Part shown: positions 5,546 to 13,315 of the stretch, one piece after another
Layout of the letters: each line of letters opens with the position of its first letter
Numbering within the stretch: position 1 is the first letter of the stretch
Source: an uncultured Clostridia bacterium
GTDB lineage: Bacteria > Bacillota > Clostridia > Oscillospirales > Ruminococcaceae
NCBI GenBank assembly: GCA_947624425.1
Contig: CANQKG010000015.1
Span: 1 to 14,331, forward strand
Direction: 5' to 3'
Length of the DNA stretch: 14,331 bases
Translations under genes and position numbers: made by a program
Notes under the pieces: generated by a model
Database searches by the model: none
What the model saw: only the letters and a program-made list of their open reading frames with translations
What the model was told of the DNA's origin: nothing

Positions 5546-6421
5546 TTACAGCATGGCGGAAAAATCCTTGAGATACTCCCGGAACGCCGTGCCGATCTCC
5601 GGATGGCGCAGACCCGCTTCAATGATCGCCTGCAGCACCCCCAGCTTACTTCCCATATCGTACCGGTGCCCCTCAAAATCGAAGCCGAGGATCCCCTCGG
5701 TCTGTGCCAGCGTCCGCATGGCATCGGTCAACTGGATCTCATTGGCAGCGCCGGCCGGTGTATTCTCCAATATGCCGAAAATCTCGGGAGGCAGCACACA
5801 CCGTCCCAAAATCGCAAAATGAGAAAAAATCTCCTCAGGCTTCGGCTTTTCGATCATATCGCTGATCGCATACAGCCGTTCCTTTTCCAGCGGTTCCAGC
5901 TTCATCGAGCAATACTTCTGCACCAGCTCCTCGCTGACCTCCTGAATACCGACCACGGCTTTCCCGTATGCTTCATATATCTCGCAGAGCTGGTGGCAAA
6001 CGGGACGGTCGCCGATGATCACATCGTCGCCGTAAAGCACGGCAAACGGCTCGTCCCCCACGAACGCCTTGGCGCAGAGGATCGCATGACCCAATCCGCG
6101 GATCTCCACCTGCCGGATATAGCTGATATTCGCCATATGCGCCAGCCGCACGATCTCGTCATAGGCGTCCTGCTTCCCCGCGGCAAGCAGACGCGCCTCC
6201 AGTTCGGGCATACGGTCAAAATGATCCTCGATGATCCCCTTGCCGCGGCTGGTGATGATCAGGATATCCTCGATCCCGCTGTTGACCGCTTCCTCCACGA
6301 TATACTGGATCGCCGGTTTGTCCACGATCGGCAGCATCTCTTTCGGCATGGCCTTGGAGGCGGGAAGCACCCGCGTACCCAATCCGGCGGCAGGAATCAC
6401 CGCCTTCCTCACTTTTTTCAT
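5546..6421 (-). CDS. galU: UTP-glucose-1-phosphate uridylyltransferase
   Basis: Cytoplasmic enzyme making UDP-glucose from UTP and glucose-1-phosphate, a precursor for cell-envelope glycans. At 291 residues it has the usual length. The nucleotide-binding signature AAGLGTRVLPASKAMPKEML is at residues 11-30, including the conserved Lys of PKEMLP. VLYGDDVI (about 128-135) and the C-terminal YDMGSKLG motif are typical of bacterial GalU. The start ATG at 6421 has GGAGG 7 bases upstream. Only 19 bases separate it from the RING/DUF2628 gene, so the two are probably co-transcribed. The tRNA-Ser operon downstream has its own promoter. No clear terminator is seen after the stop. Confidence 0.96.
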   Translation of the reverse strand: MKKVRKAVIPAAGLGTRVLPASKAMPKEMLPIVDKPAIQYIVEEAVNSGIEDILIITSRGKGIIEDHFDRMPELEARLLAAGKQDAYDEIVRLAHMANISYIRQVEIRGLGHAILCAKAFVGDEPFAVLYGDDVIIGDRPVCHQLCEIYEAYGKAVVGIQEVSEELVQKYCSMKLEPLEKERLYAISDMIEKPKPEEIFSHFAILGRCVLPPEIFGILENTPAGAANEIQLTDAMRTLAQTEGILGFDFEGHRYDMGSKLGVLQAIIEAGLRHPEIGTAFREYLKDFSAML

Positions 6422-6440
6422 GTCGTTTCCTCCGTTTGTA

Positions 6441-7376
6441 TCACAGTGCGAGCAAAAACATACTGATATAGGTAAGCACCATGGTTCCCGCCGCGATCAG
6501 CAGAACGACGGTATAGGACACGCCGCCCTTCTGTGCGATCGCCTGATAATATTCCTCACGGTTTACCGGATCGGTCGCCGCCCGCACCCGGCGGATTTTC
6601 TGCACCGTCTGACGGTCATACAGCCGATTGGCAAAGAAGCCGACCAAAATCCGAATCAAAAAGCTAAGCAGCGCCGCTCCCTGATAAAGCATCCCCAACA
6701 GATGCTCATCCACCGAAAACTGCGCGACCCCGAAATCCAGCATCATCACCAGAATACTGGGAATACTCAAAAGCGCGGTCGCCGCCAGCACTGCCGTGGC
6801 GACTGCATACATTTTCCGATAGAACAGATAGATATACCCCAGCAGGAACGCCGACCAGTTAAAGGACACCCGCTTGCCCTGACGGGCATGATAGAACACC
6901 GTGAGAAAATAGGGAACGTTCTGCCCTACATACGCGGCAGCCTCCCGGTAGGTGACGTCCTCCTCCATGGCGTCTTCCGGCTGCATTTCCGGCTGTACCG
7001 GGCGGTAAAAGGCGGCAAACGGCGGCGTGACAAAGGGATTGCCTCCGTCCGCATGAGGCGGCTGCGGATCCCGAAACGGCACGCCCTCCTCCGGCTCCTT
7101 GCCGAGCGGACTGCCGCAGGAAACGCAGAACAGCGCATGAGGCTCGTTCTCCGCGCCGCACCTGCCGCACCGCAGCGGAAGCGTATCCGTTTTACTTTCC
7201 TCCGAGGGCTGCCATGTATAACCGGCGCCGTGACGGTCGGCAAACGCGCATTTGCCCGCCGCGATCACACAGTCCCGATGATGCGGCGCGCCGCAATCCG
7301 GGCAGACCGATATTTCGTCCCGGTCGGTAAACGGCTGCCCGCAGATCGGGCAGGACATACCGCTGTATTTTCCCAT
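6441..7376 (-). CDS. Prok-RING/zinc-ribbon DUF2628 membrane protein
   Basis: A 311-residue protein. An N-terminal RING-like zinc domain has C9, C12, C25, C28, H31 or H32, C36 and C43. A second zinc ribbon has C70, C73, C84 and C87 (CGRCG, then CVSCG). A Pro-rich linker follows (about 90-140). The C-terminal part resembles DUF2628: SFNWSAFLLGYIYLFYRKMY near 171-190, with hydrophobic segments at about 174-187, 191-214, 227-249 and 288-309. The function of this architecture is unknown. The ATG at 7376 is preferred because AGGTGA lies just upstream; a GTG three codons earlier has only a distant AAAGGAG. It is followed by galU after 19 bases, and 102 bases separate it from prfB. A DnaK/ubiquitin-like role is not supported by anything here. 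Confidence 0.85.
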   Translation of the reverse strand: MGKYSGMSCPICGQPFTDRDEISVCPDCGAPHHRDCVIAAGKCAFADRHGAGYTWQPSEESKTDTLPLRCGRCGAENEPHALFCVSCGSPLGKEPEEGVPFRDPQPPHADGGNPFVTPPFAAFYRPVQPEMQPEDAMEEDVTYREAAAYVGQNVPYFLTVFYHARQGKRVSFNWSAFLLGYIYLFYRKMYAVATAVLAATALLSIPSILVMMLDFGVAQFSVDEHLLGMLYQGAALLSFLIRILVGFFANRLYDRQTVQKIRRVRAATDPVNREEYYQAIAQKGGVSYTVVLLIAAGTMVLTYISMFLLAL

Positions 7377-7478
7377 TCCTATCACCTGCTTTTGCGGTTC
7401 TCCTTTTATTTTATCACAATCGAAAAGAAAGAAAACCGTTACTTCATGGGCAGTTTGAAAACAAAATATGAACTTTTG

Positions 7479-8591
7479 TTACAGCTCGCCCTTGCTGGCG
7501 GCTTTCAGATAGGCGGTGATAAAGCCGTCGATCTCGCCGTCCATGACCGCCTGGATATTGCCGTTTTCAAAGCCGGTGCGATGATCCTTAGCAAGCGTGT
7601 AGGGCATGAACACATACGACCTGATCTGGCTGCCCCAGCCGTTTTGCATCTGCTCGCCCTTGATGTCCTCGATCCGCTCCAGATTTTCCCGTTCTTTGAT
7701 CTCCACCAGCTTGGAGCGAAGCATCTTCATCGCAACGGCGCGGTTTTGCATCTGGCTCCGTTCGTTCTGACAGGCCACCACCACGCCGGTGGGCAGGTGA
7801 GTGATCCGCACCGCCGACTCGGTTTTATTCACGTGCTGACCGCCTGCGCCGCCCGAGCGGTAGGTGTCCACCCGCAAATCCTCATCCCGAATCTCCACCG
7901 TGATCTCGTCGTCGATCTCCGGCATGACCTCCAATGCGGCAAAGGAGGTGTGCCGCCGTCCCGAAGCGTCAAACGGGCTGATCCGCACCAGCCGGTGTAC
8001 CCCGGACTCCCCTTTCAGATAGCCGTAGGCGTTTATTCCCTTGATGAGCAGGGACGCACTTTTTATGCCGGCCTCCTCGCCGTCGAGATAATCCAGCACC
8101 TCATAGCTGAAATCGTGCCGCTCCGCCCAGCGGGTGTACATCCGGTAGAGCATCTGCGCCCAATCCTGCGCCTCGGTGCCGCCCGCGCCCGCGTGAAAGG
8201 TGAGAATCGCGTTTTTGGCGTCATATTCCCCCGAAAGCAGGGTGGCAAGGCTTTGCGCTTCCAGATCGGCCTTCACTTTGTCCAATGATTCCTTAATCTC
8301 GCCGGTCATCGAGTCGTCCCCTTCGTCCTCGGCGATCTCCACCATGGTGAGCGCATCCTCATGCGCGGTGCGCAGACTCTCGAACTGCTCGATCACCCGC
8401 TTATGCTGCTGGGTTTTCTGCATCACCTTCTGCGCCTGCTCCATGTCGTCCCAAAAATCGGGCGCCATTGCCTGCTCCTCCAGCGCGGCGACCTCCTGCT
8501 TTTTCTTTTCCAGCCCGATCGCATCCCCCAGATCGGCGATCCGGCCGGTCAGGCTCTCCAGCTCCAGCCGCAGTTCATCTAATTGCAGCAT
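7479..8591 (-). CDS. prfB: Peptide chain release factor 2
   Basis: Recognises UGA and UAA stop codons and releases the peptide from the ribosome. At 370 residues it is full length. The stop-recognition tripeptide SPF is at residues 205-207, matching RF2 rather than RF1, and the catalytic GGQ is at 250-252 within the context SGGAGGQHVNKTESAVRITH. Many bacterial prfB genes contain an in-frame TGA near codon 25 and need a +1 frameshift; here the frame is continuous through that region (LGDAIGLEKKK), so autoregulation by frameshifting is absent. The start at 8591 has AAGGGGAG about 7 bases upstream. No clear terminator is seen between it and the RING gene. Confidence 0.97.
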   Translation of the reverse strand: MLQLDELRLELESLTGRIADLGDAIGLEKKKQEVAALEEQAMAPDFWDDMEQAQKVMQKTQQHKRVIEQFESLRTAHEDALTMVEIAEDEGDDSMTGEIKESLDKVKADLEAQSLATLLSGEYDAKNAILTFHAGAGGTEAQDWAQMLYRMYTRWAERHDFSYEVLDYLDGEEAGIKSASLLIKGINAYGYLKGESGVHRLVRISPFDASGRRHTSFAALEVMPEIDDEITVEIRDEDLRVDTYRSGGAGGQHVNKTESAVRITHLPTGVVVACQNERSQMQNRAVAMKMLRSKLVEIKERENLERIEDIKGEQMQNGWGSQIRSYVFMPYTLAKDHRTGFENGNIQAVMDGEIDGFITAYLKAASKGEL

Positions 8592-8627
8592 CTGCGTCTC
8601 CCCTTATCCGTAACATCATTCTTTTCT

Positions 8628-8656
8628 ATTGTATCATATAATTTGCGGCTTGTATA
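8628..8656 (-). promoter_or_regulatory. Possible prfB promoter
   Basis: On the minus strand TATACA (8656-8651), 17-base spacer and TACAAT (8633-8628), about 37 bases before the prfB start. The -35 box is weak (4 of 6). Confidence 0.45.
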
Positions 8657-8697
8657 GAGAAAATAACCCTGCCAAACCATATTTTTGAAAGGAAAAC

Positions 8698-8739
8698 GCA
8701 AAAACCGGCGGTATCGTATCCGCCGGTTTTTGCTTTTTT
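8698..8739 (-). terminator. Strong terminator after the lysozyme gene (bidirectional form)
   Basis: Perfect 14-bp GC-rich stem GCAAAAACCGGCGG (8698-8711) with its complement (8720-8733), 8-base loop. It lies about 15 bases beyond the stop of the dockerin-lysozyme gene. On the minus strand the stem ends in TTTTTGC followed by GTTTTCC; on the plus strand it is followed by six T. It separates the cohesin/dockerin locus from prfB. Confidence 0.88.
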
Positions 8740-8753
8740 ATGTAAGATATTTT

Positions 8754-10250
8754 TCAGCTATAAGGATAGTACCGCAGCACATGAGGCACATACAGCTTGT
8801 CCCCGTAAATCGAATAGGGCCAATTCGGACGCGCCACCATTCTATCGGAAAACTCCACCGCGTTGGCGTAAGAGTACCCGCCGTAGGTTTCCCTTGCCCA
8901 GGACAGATAGGCAGAACCGAAATTGTAGCTCTGCAAAGCGAGGCTGATCCGCTCGAGATCCTGCGGCCCCCGTACACCGGCGGAAAGAAGCGTTTTCCTG
9001 AGCTCCTGCACGCCGCATTCGATCGAATACTCGGGATCGGTGATCCCGTTCGGAACGTGCGGATAGAGCTTATTGCAGCCGCCCTCTGCCGCCTGCATGG
9101 GATCAAGCCCGCGGCCGCCGCTTTCCTGCATCATCACCGCTTGGATCAGCTCCACATACTGGGGTATGCCGTACTGCTCGGCGTATTTTTGGATGGTAGG
9201 CCCGTAATTCTTGACCTGTGTGCTAAGGCTTGCACGGAGAGTAAAGGTGATATAATCCGCCGAACACCAGCCGTTCTGCGGCGAAAAATTCTTATAATAG
9301 CAAACCGGATAGAAGCCGTTTTGCTGCTCCCCGATTACCACAACGACCGTTCCCGGCGATATGGTGGTCAGAATGCCGTAACCCGTACCGGGGCCGGAGC
9401 GAAGATGCAGCGAAGCAGTAGTCATGGCGAAGCGAGTGGATTCCGCCGGAAGCGGAGTCGTTACGGCAGGCGCATTGCCCGAATCCACAAGGATATAATC
9501 GGCGGAACAGTAGCCGTCCTTGCCGTTAAACCGGACATGATACCAGCCGTTTTCCGCTTCCCCATAGACGGTGACCGAAGTACCGGCGGGTATGGGGTTG
9601 GGGCTTACTTCCACCTTCCCGTAATTTGTGCCGGGGCCGGTGCGGAAATTGACATTATCGGTCGTCATCGCTAAACGGGTATTCCCGGTCTGGGTGTTGC
9701 CCTGAGAAGGCGTGGACGGCGTGGAAGGCTGAGACGGTGTGGGCGGCGCGGAAATAGCACTGTCCACCGTGACATAAGCGGCGGAAGAATATCCCTCTAC
9801 CGAGGCGTACTGTACATGGTACCAGTCGTCAATGGCGGTACCGTAAACCGTGACCTGCTCGCCCGATTGCATTTGATCCAGTTCAGCGCCGTCTTTCGGC
9901 GCGGCGCGGAGCCGAACGTCTGCAGCATTGATATGGGCGGTGTATGTAGGGATCGAAAAGGTGGAAGTCAGCCCGACGGCATAGCGCAAAACGGAAAGTG
10001 CGTCGGTGACCGAGCAGTTACCGTCACCGTCCACATCGGCTTGCAGCTTTTGCAGGGTGGTGAGGGAAGCCAAACCTACGCCGCCCCGCAGGGCGGTGAG
10101 CGCATCGGACACCGTAACGCTTCCGCTCAGATCCAGATCTCCGAAATGCGCTTGCTCCGCCGCCTTTGCCGGAGACGACGTCCCCGCCGTCAGCAGAAAC
10201 ACAGCCAAAACGGAGCAGAAAAGCACTCCGAAGCGAACAAATTTCTTCAT
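8754..10250 (-). CDS. Secreted dockerin-SH3b(x3)-CwlT-like lysozyme
   Basis: A 498-residue exported peptidoglycan hydrolase. A signal peptide (residues 1-31, PAKA|AEQ) is followed by a type I-like dockerin (about 36-94). Both repeats have intact calcium loops: GDLDLSGSVTVSDALTALR with D38, D40, S42 and D49, and ADVDGDGNCSVTDALSVLR with D72, D74, D76 and D83. Then come SH3b domain 1 (about 105-163), a Pro/Ser/Thr linker (167-190), SH3b 2 (193-256, NFRTGPGTNYGKV) and SH3b 3 (273-336, LHLRSGPGTGYG). The C-terminal lysozyme-like domain (about 345-480) has AVMMQESGGRGLDPMQAAEG, E376 being the likely catalytic acid, and LQSYNFGSAYLSW, both characteristic of the CwlT N-terminal family (PF13702). The start is 9 bases after the stop of the C39 gene and its AAGGAGAG overlaps that stop, so the two are co-translated. 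Dockerin and SH3b parts are near duplicates of those of the neighbour. Confidence 0.92.
   Translation of the reverse strand: MKKFVRFGVLFCSVLAVFLLTAGTSSPAKAAEQAHFGDLDLSGSVTVSDALTALRGGVGLASLTTLQKLQADVDGDGNCSVTDALSVLRYAVGLTSTFSIPTYTAHINAADVRLRAAPKDGAELDQMQSGEQVTVYGTAIDDWYHVQYASVEGYSSAAYVTVDSAISAPPTPSQPSTPSTPSQGNTQTGNTRLAMTTDNVNFRTGPGTNYGKVEVSPNPIPAGTSVTVYGEAENGWYHVRFNGKDGYCSADYILVDSGNAPAVTTPLPAESTRFAMTTASLHLRSGPGTGYGILTTISPGTVVVVIGEQQNGFYPVCYYKNFSPQNGWCSADYITFTLRASLSTQVKNYGPTIQKYAEQYGIPQYVELIQAVMMQESGGRGLDPMQAAEGGCNKLYPHVPNGITDPEYSIECGVQELRKTLLSAGVRGPQDLERISLALQSYNFGSAYLSWARETYGGYSYANAVEFSDRMVARPNWPYSIYGDKLYVPHVLRYYPYS
9491..9656. repeat. Near-identical SH3b-2 coding segment, copy 1
   Basis: These 166 bases align without gaps to 10787-10952 with 8 differences counted by eye (about 95% identity), within the SH3b-2 domains of the two neighbouring dockerin genes. 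This is closer than the rest of the two genes and points to recent duplication or gene conversion. Confidence 0.85.
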
Positions 10251-10259
10251 GATCTCTCC

Positions 10260-11585
10260 TTATGGATTGATATAAGCGACAACCTTATAATAATCCGGAT
10301 ACTTAGCCATGTGCTGGTCAAGCGTTACATTGCCAAGGTAACCGGGGTCGTTGACGGTGAAATCCTCCGGACGGAGATTAACGCCGTCCCCATGATAGCC
10401 GGTCACCACGACCCAGTGCATCCAGCCCTTATCGTTCGTGCAGCCCACAACAGCGGGCGCGCCGTTTTGCAAAACCGAAAGCACACGCGGCAGGTACCGG
10501 GACGGATCCTTATCATTTCTCCATTCCATGTAGCCGGTTCCCGCCCAATAGAGGACGCCGCCGTCACCGAAGGTGTATTTCGCGGCAAGGTCGTTCGGAG
10601 TGATCCGCGTGTTTTGCCGGAAGCTTTCGCACATGGCAAGGCAGGTAACAAGGCAGCCGGCACTGCGGATCTTTTCGCCGCCGATCAAAGTGTTTGCCCA
10701 TTCTTCGTCCTTTTGATCGTACTTCGGAACATCAAATGAAATGTTCACAGTGCCGCCGCTCGGCGTATTGCCGGTCGACGCCAAACGGATATACTCGGCG
10801 GAGCAATAGCCGTCCTTGCCGTTAAACCGGACATGGTACCAGCCGTTTTCCGCTTCCCCATAGACGGTGACCGAAGTACCGGCAGGTATGGGGTTAGGGC
10901 TTACATCCACCCTCCCGTAATTTGTGCCGGGGCCGGTGCGGAAATTGACATTGGCGGTCGTTACCCCAGAGCGGGGATCCCCGGTCTGGGTGTTGCCCTG
11001 AGAAGGCCTGGACGGCGTGGAAGGCTGAGACGGTGTGGACGGCGTGGAAGGCTGAGAAGGCGTGGACGGCGTGGAAGGTTCCGAAACAGTACCGTTGATC
11101 TCAACATAATCGGCAGAGCAATAGCCCTCCTGCGCGTGATATTCCACATGGTACCAGTTGTCAATCGCTTTCCCGTAAACCATGACCTGCTCGCCCGTCT
11201 GCATTTTAGTCAGTTCGGCGCCGTCTTCCGGCGCGGCGCGGAGCCGAACGTCGGTGGCATTGATATGGGCGGTGTATGTAGGGATCGAAAAGGAGGCAGT
11301 CAGCCCGACGGCACGGCGCAAAACGGAAAGCGCATCGGTCACCGAACAGTTACCGTCCCCATCCACATCGGCTTGCAGCTTTTGCAGGGTAGTAAGGGAA
11401 GCCAAACCCACTGCGCCGCGCAGGGTAAAGAGCGCGTCGGTGACAAGAATACTGTCGCCGCCCTGCACATATCCCAGAGAAAGTGCAGATGAGCCGATCC
11501 GGGTAAACGGGCAGCAGACGGCCAAAAAAACCGCCGCCATGATACCCGCCGCCCATTTGCAGCACCGCATTTTGAACCTATGCAT
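10260..11585 (-). CDS. Secreted dockerin-SH3b(x2)-C39-like cysteine peptidase
   Basis: A 441-residue exported protein. A signal peptide (about 1-34) is followed by a dockerin (about 37-95), SH3b 1 (about 106-164), a Pro/Ser/Thr-repeat linker (168-200), SH3b 2 (208-269) and a C-terminal Peptidase_C39_2-like domain (about 282-441). Catalytic candidates are Q291 in PKYDQKDEEW (oxyanion hole), C311 in SAGCLVTCLAM, H390 in GWMHWVVVTGY and D413 in VNDPGY. The first dockerin repeat has lost calcium ligands (GYVQGGDSILVTD where the neighbour has GDLDLSGSVTVSD); the second repeat is intact. The ATG at 11585 has AGGGGG 9 bases upstream and puts a basic and then hydrophobic signal at the N-terminus; the frame is open 16 codons further. 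A substrate (wall peptide or other protein) is not known. No promoter is obvious in 11586-11706, so read-through past the terminator of the scaffold gene is possible. Confidence 0.9.
   Translation of the reverse strand: MHRFKMRCCKWAAGIMAAVFLAVCCPFTRIGSSALSLGYVQGGDSILVTDALFTLRGAVGLASLTTLQKLQADVDGDGNCSVTDALSVLRRAVGLTASFSIPTYTAHINATDVRLRAAPEDGAELTKMQTGEQVMVYGKAIDNWYHVEYHAQEGYCSADYVEINGTVSEPSTPSTPSQPSTPSTPSQPSTPSRPSQGNTQTGDPRSGVTTANVNFRTGPGTNYGRVDVSPNPIPAGTSVTVYGEAENGWYHVRFNGKDGYCSAEYIRLASTGNTPSGGTVNISFDVPKYDQKDEEWANTLIGGEKIRSAGCLVTCLAMCESFRQNTRITPNDLAAKYTFGDGGVLYWAGTGYMEWRNDKDPSRYLPRVLSVLQNGAPAVVGCTNDKGWMHWVVVTGYHGDGVNLRPEDFTVNDPGYLGNVTLDQHMAKYPDYYKVVAYINP
10787..10952. repeat. Near-identical SH3b-2 coding segment, copy 2
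   Basis: Partner of 9491-9656; see that entry. Confidence 0.85.
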
Positions 11586-11706
11586 CGGTGTTTTCCCCCT
11601 TGCAAATCTTTTTTGTCCCGATTGATCAGTCATGCAAAAAAAACGGTTTTGCAGCCGAATGCGACAGCAAGCGACAATTTGTGCCGTCCTGCCGGGCGGG
11701 ACAGTG

Positions 11707-11746
11707 CGAAAAGAAAGGGAACCGCGCTTTCGTGCAATTCCCTTTC
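11707..11746 (-). terminator. Terminator after the double-cohesin gene
   Basis: On the minus strand GAAAGGGAA (11746-11738) pairs with TTCCCTTTC (11721-11713), with an inner GCAC/GCGC pairing, followed by TTTTCG. It begins about 44 bases after the scaffold stop codon and would reduce, but need not abolish, read-through into the dockerin genes. The rest of the 204-base gap (11586-11789) shows no gene. Confidence 0.7.
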
Positions 11747-11789
11747 GTTTTCAAAAGCTATTACCGCTTCGGTAAACCATGGTTATGGT

Positions 11790-13058
11790 TTACTCGGTCA
11801 TGCCCTTCTTTGCGAAGACCACAACGCCCGCCAGAGCGATCACGCTCAGGAACGCGATCACAGCGATCGGAGCGGAATCACCGGTAGCTGCCGGAGTAGA
11901 ACCGTTGCCGGAACCGGAACCGCCTGCACCGGAACCGCCAGCGCCGCCAGCACCGCCTGCGCCGCCTTCACCGGAGCCGCCTGCGCCGCCTTCGCCGCCT
12001 GTGCCGGAGCCGCCTTCACCCTCGGAGGAAGAACCGCCCGGGGTCGAAGGACTCTCTACGATCTCAACAGGAACAGAACCGGCAGAGGTTGCTTCCTGAA
12101 CCGCAGCAGTGATGTTCTCAACACCCTCTTCGGTGTTCTGATAAGCCTCGGTAACTGCGATGGAGAAGGGCTTCATACCGACAGTCGCGCCCTCTTTTAC
12201 CTTGAACTGCAGGACAACAAACTGACCATTGATCGTTGCATTCGGGCTTGCCATTGCGGAGACCGCAACCTTGCCGTCCGCATCCTTCGCCACAACGGTC
12301 ATGTGGTTGTCCTCATTCTCAGCCAGAACATCTTTCTCGGTTGTCACATACTCGAGCGCCTCGGCGTCATAGTTCACATCGAACATCAAAGAACCAAAGG
12401 TGATATCCTTCATGTTCACGGTGACCGAAACGGTCTCGCCCGCCTTCGCGGAAGTAGGAGACACGGTCAGATTGATCGGCTTTTCCTCAACAATACCGTC
12501 GATCGCAACAGCAGTGGTGGAAGCAGCGGCGTCAACCTCAACTACCTTATCCACAGTCGCGCCGGTACCGTCCGGACACTGTACATCCTTTACCTCGACC
12601 AATTCAATCACGGTATCGGTCTTCGGAGCGTTATCCTTTACAGTAAAGCGGATGGTGATAAACGTGCCGTCAAAGCTCAGACCTTTATCGATCACGTTGC
12701 CCTCTTCATCAACTTCATCGCTTGCATAGATGAAGCCCATTCTCAGGTTGCCAAGCTCACCGTTCTCCTTGGGGTTAACGTTCATATTGGCGCCTTCCTG
12801 AGCCAACTCTGCCTTCTTAAAGGTCAGAATATCAGGATCGTATTGGACCAACACGCTGGCACTTGCTGCTTCCAGAGCGGTTACATTAACAGTTGCAACC
12901 ACTTCTTCACCCAAGCCGGCGGAAGTCTTGTCCACCGACAGGCTGAAGGTACCATCAGCCGCAAACGCGCTTACCGCAGAAACGACAGCCATCGAGGCTA
13001 CCATCGCAACGGAAACGATGCTCGCAACCAATTTTCTTGCGAAGGAACTCATTTTCAT
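11790..13058 (-). CDS. Surface scaffoldin-like protein with two cohesin domains
   Basis: A 422-residue exported protein. A signal peptide (1-33, SAFA|ADG) is followed by cohesin-type domain 1 (about 36-185; TFSLSVDKTSAGLGEEVVATVNV, VQYDPDILTF) and domain 2 (about 194-333; INLTVSPTSAKAGETVSVTV, FDVNYDAEALEYV, FVVLQFKVKEG). A Gly/Ser-rich linker (336-388) and a C-terminal anchor follow: STPAATGDSAP, a hydrophobic segment at about 397-416, and the short basic tail AKKGMTE. The tail has sortase-signal layout but PAATG in place of canonical LPXTG, so sortase anchoring is uncertain and a plain membrane anchor is the alternative. Cohesins bind dockerins, and the two genes downstream encode dockerins. 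The ATG at 13058 has AAAGGTG 7 bases upstream; longer frames would run through the promoter. No catalytic domain is seen. Confidence 0.9.
   Translation of the reverse strand: MKMSSFARKLVASIVSVAMVASMAVVSAVSAFAADGTFSLSVDKTSAGLGEEVVATVNVTALEAASASVLVQYDPDILTFKKAELAQEGANMNVNPKENGELGNLRMGFIYASDEVDEEGNVIDKGLSFDGTFITIRFTVKDNAPKTDTVIELVEVKDVQCPDGTGATVDKVVEVDAAASTTAVAIDGIVEEKPINLTVSPTSAKAGETVSVTVNMKDITFGSLMFDVNYDAEALEYVTTEKDVLAENEDNHMTVVAKDADGKVAVSAMASPNATINGQFVVLQFKVKEGATVGMKPFSIAVTEAYQNTEEGVENITAAVQEATSAGSVPVEIVESPSTPGGSSSEGEGGSGTGGEGGAGGSGEGGAGGAGGAGGSGAGGSGSGNGSTPAATGDSAPIAVIAFLSVIALAGVVVFAKKGMTE
11895..12053. repeat. GC-rich repeat encoding the Gly/Ser linker
   Basis: Codons for residues 336-388 of the double-cohesin protein: runs of GGC/GGA-type Gly codons alternating with Ala, Ser and Glu. 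Low-complexity DNA likely to vary in length between strains by slippage. Confidence 0.65.
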
Positions 13059-13142
13059 TGGAATACACCTTTCTTTCTGATTTTTACAGCCGTTCACTGA
13101 ATTGCCGTGAGGACATACTGCCGCCACACGGCCAGTAAATGC

Positions 13143-13172
13143 ATTATAACACGGTATTTGCCGCCGTGTCAA
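13143..13172 (-). promoter_or_regulatory. Consensus promoter of the double-cohesin gene with inverted repeat in the spacer
   Basis: On the minus strand TTGACA (13172-13167), 18-base spacer and TATAAT (13148-13143), about 85 bases before the start codon. A 6-bp inverted repeat ACACGG/CCGTGT (13149-13154 and 13164-13169) spans the spacer and part of the -35 box, where a repressor could bind. A related CCGTG...CACGG pairing occurs in the untranslated leader. Confidence 0.85.
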
Positions 13173-13210
13173 AGCATTTTTTGATCTTTCGGTTCAAAAT
13201 TTTGTTTTTC

Positions 13211-13223
13211 GTGCAAATTGCAC
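13211..13223. promoter_or_regulatory. Perfect palindrome GTGCAAATTGCAC upstream of promoter
   Basis: Perfect 6-1-6 palindrome about 40 bases upstream of the -35 box of the double-cohesin gene. Could be a regulator site; the cognate protein is unknown. The rest of 13224-13315 shows no gene. Confidence 0.35.
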
Positions 13224-13315
13224 AAGAATAATCCAAAATTTTTGAAGTAAAGCAACAAGAAAGACAATGTTATATCCGAATTTTACCAACGGAGTGACGG
13301 TTTATCCTTTTGTCC

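Noticed and set aside
6231..8288. Very long plus-strand open frame (685 codons)
   Set aside because: It runs antisense to galU, the RING gene and prfB, has the skewed His/Arg/Pro-rich composition of a shadow frame, and no ribosome binding site or recognisable domain.
8754..11585. Cellulosomal carbohydrate-active enzymes
   Set aside because: Despite the dockerins, the catalytic parts match lysozyme-like and C39-like peptidase families, and no glycoside hydrolase for plant polysaccharide or carbohydrate-binding module is seen.
11580..13100. Plus-strand open frame of 506 codons opposite the double-cohesin gene
   Set aside because: Antisense shadow created by the codon bias of the scaffold gene; the minus strand has signal peptide, two cohesin domains, promoter and terminator.
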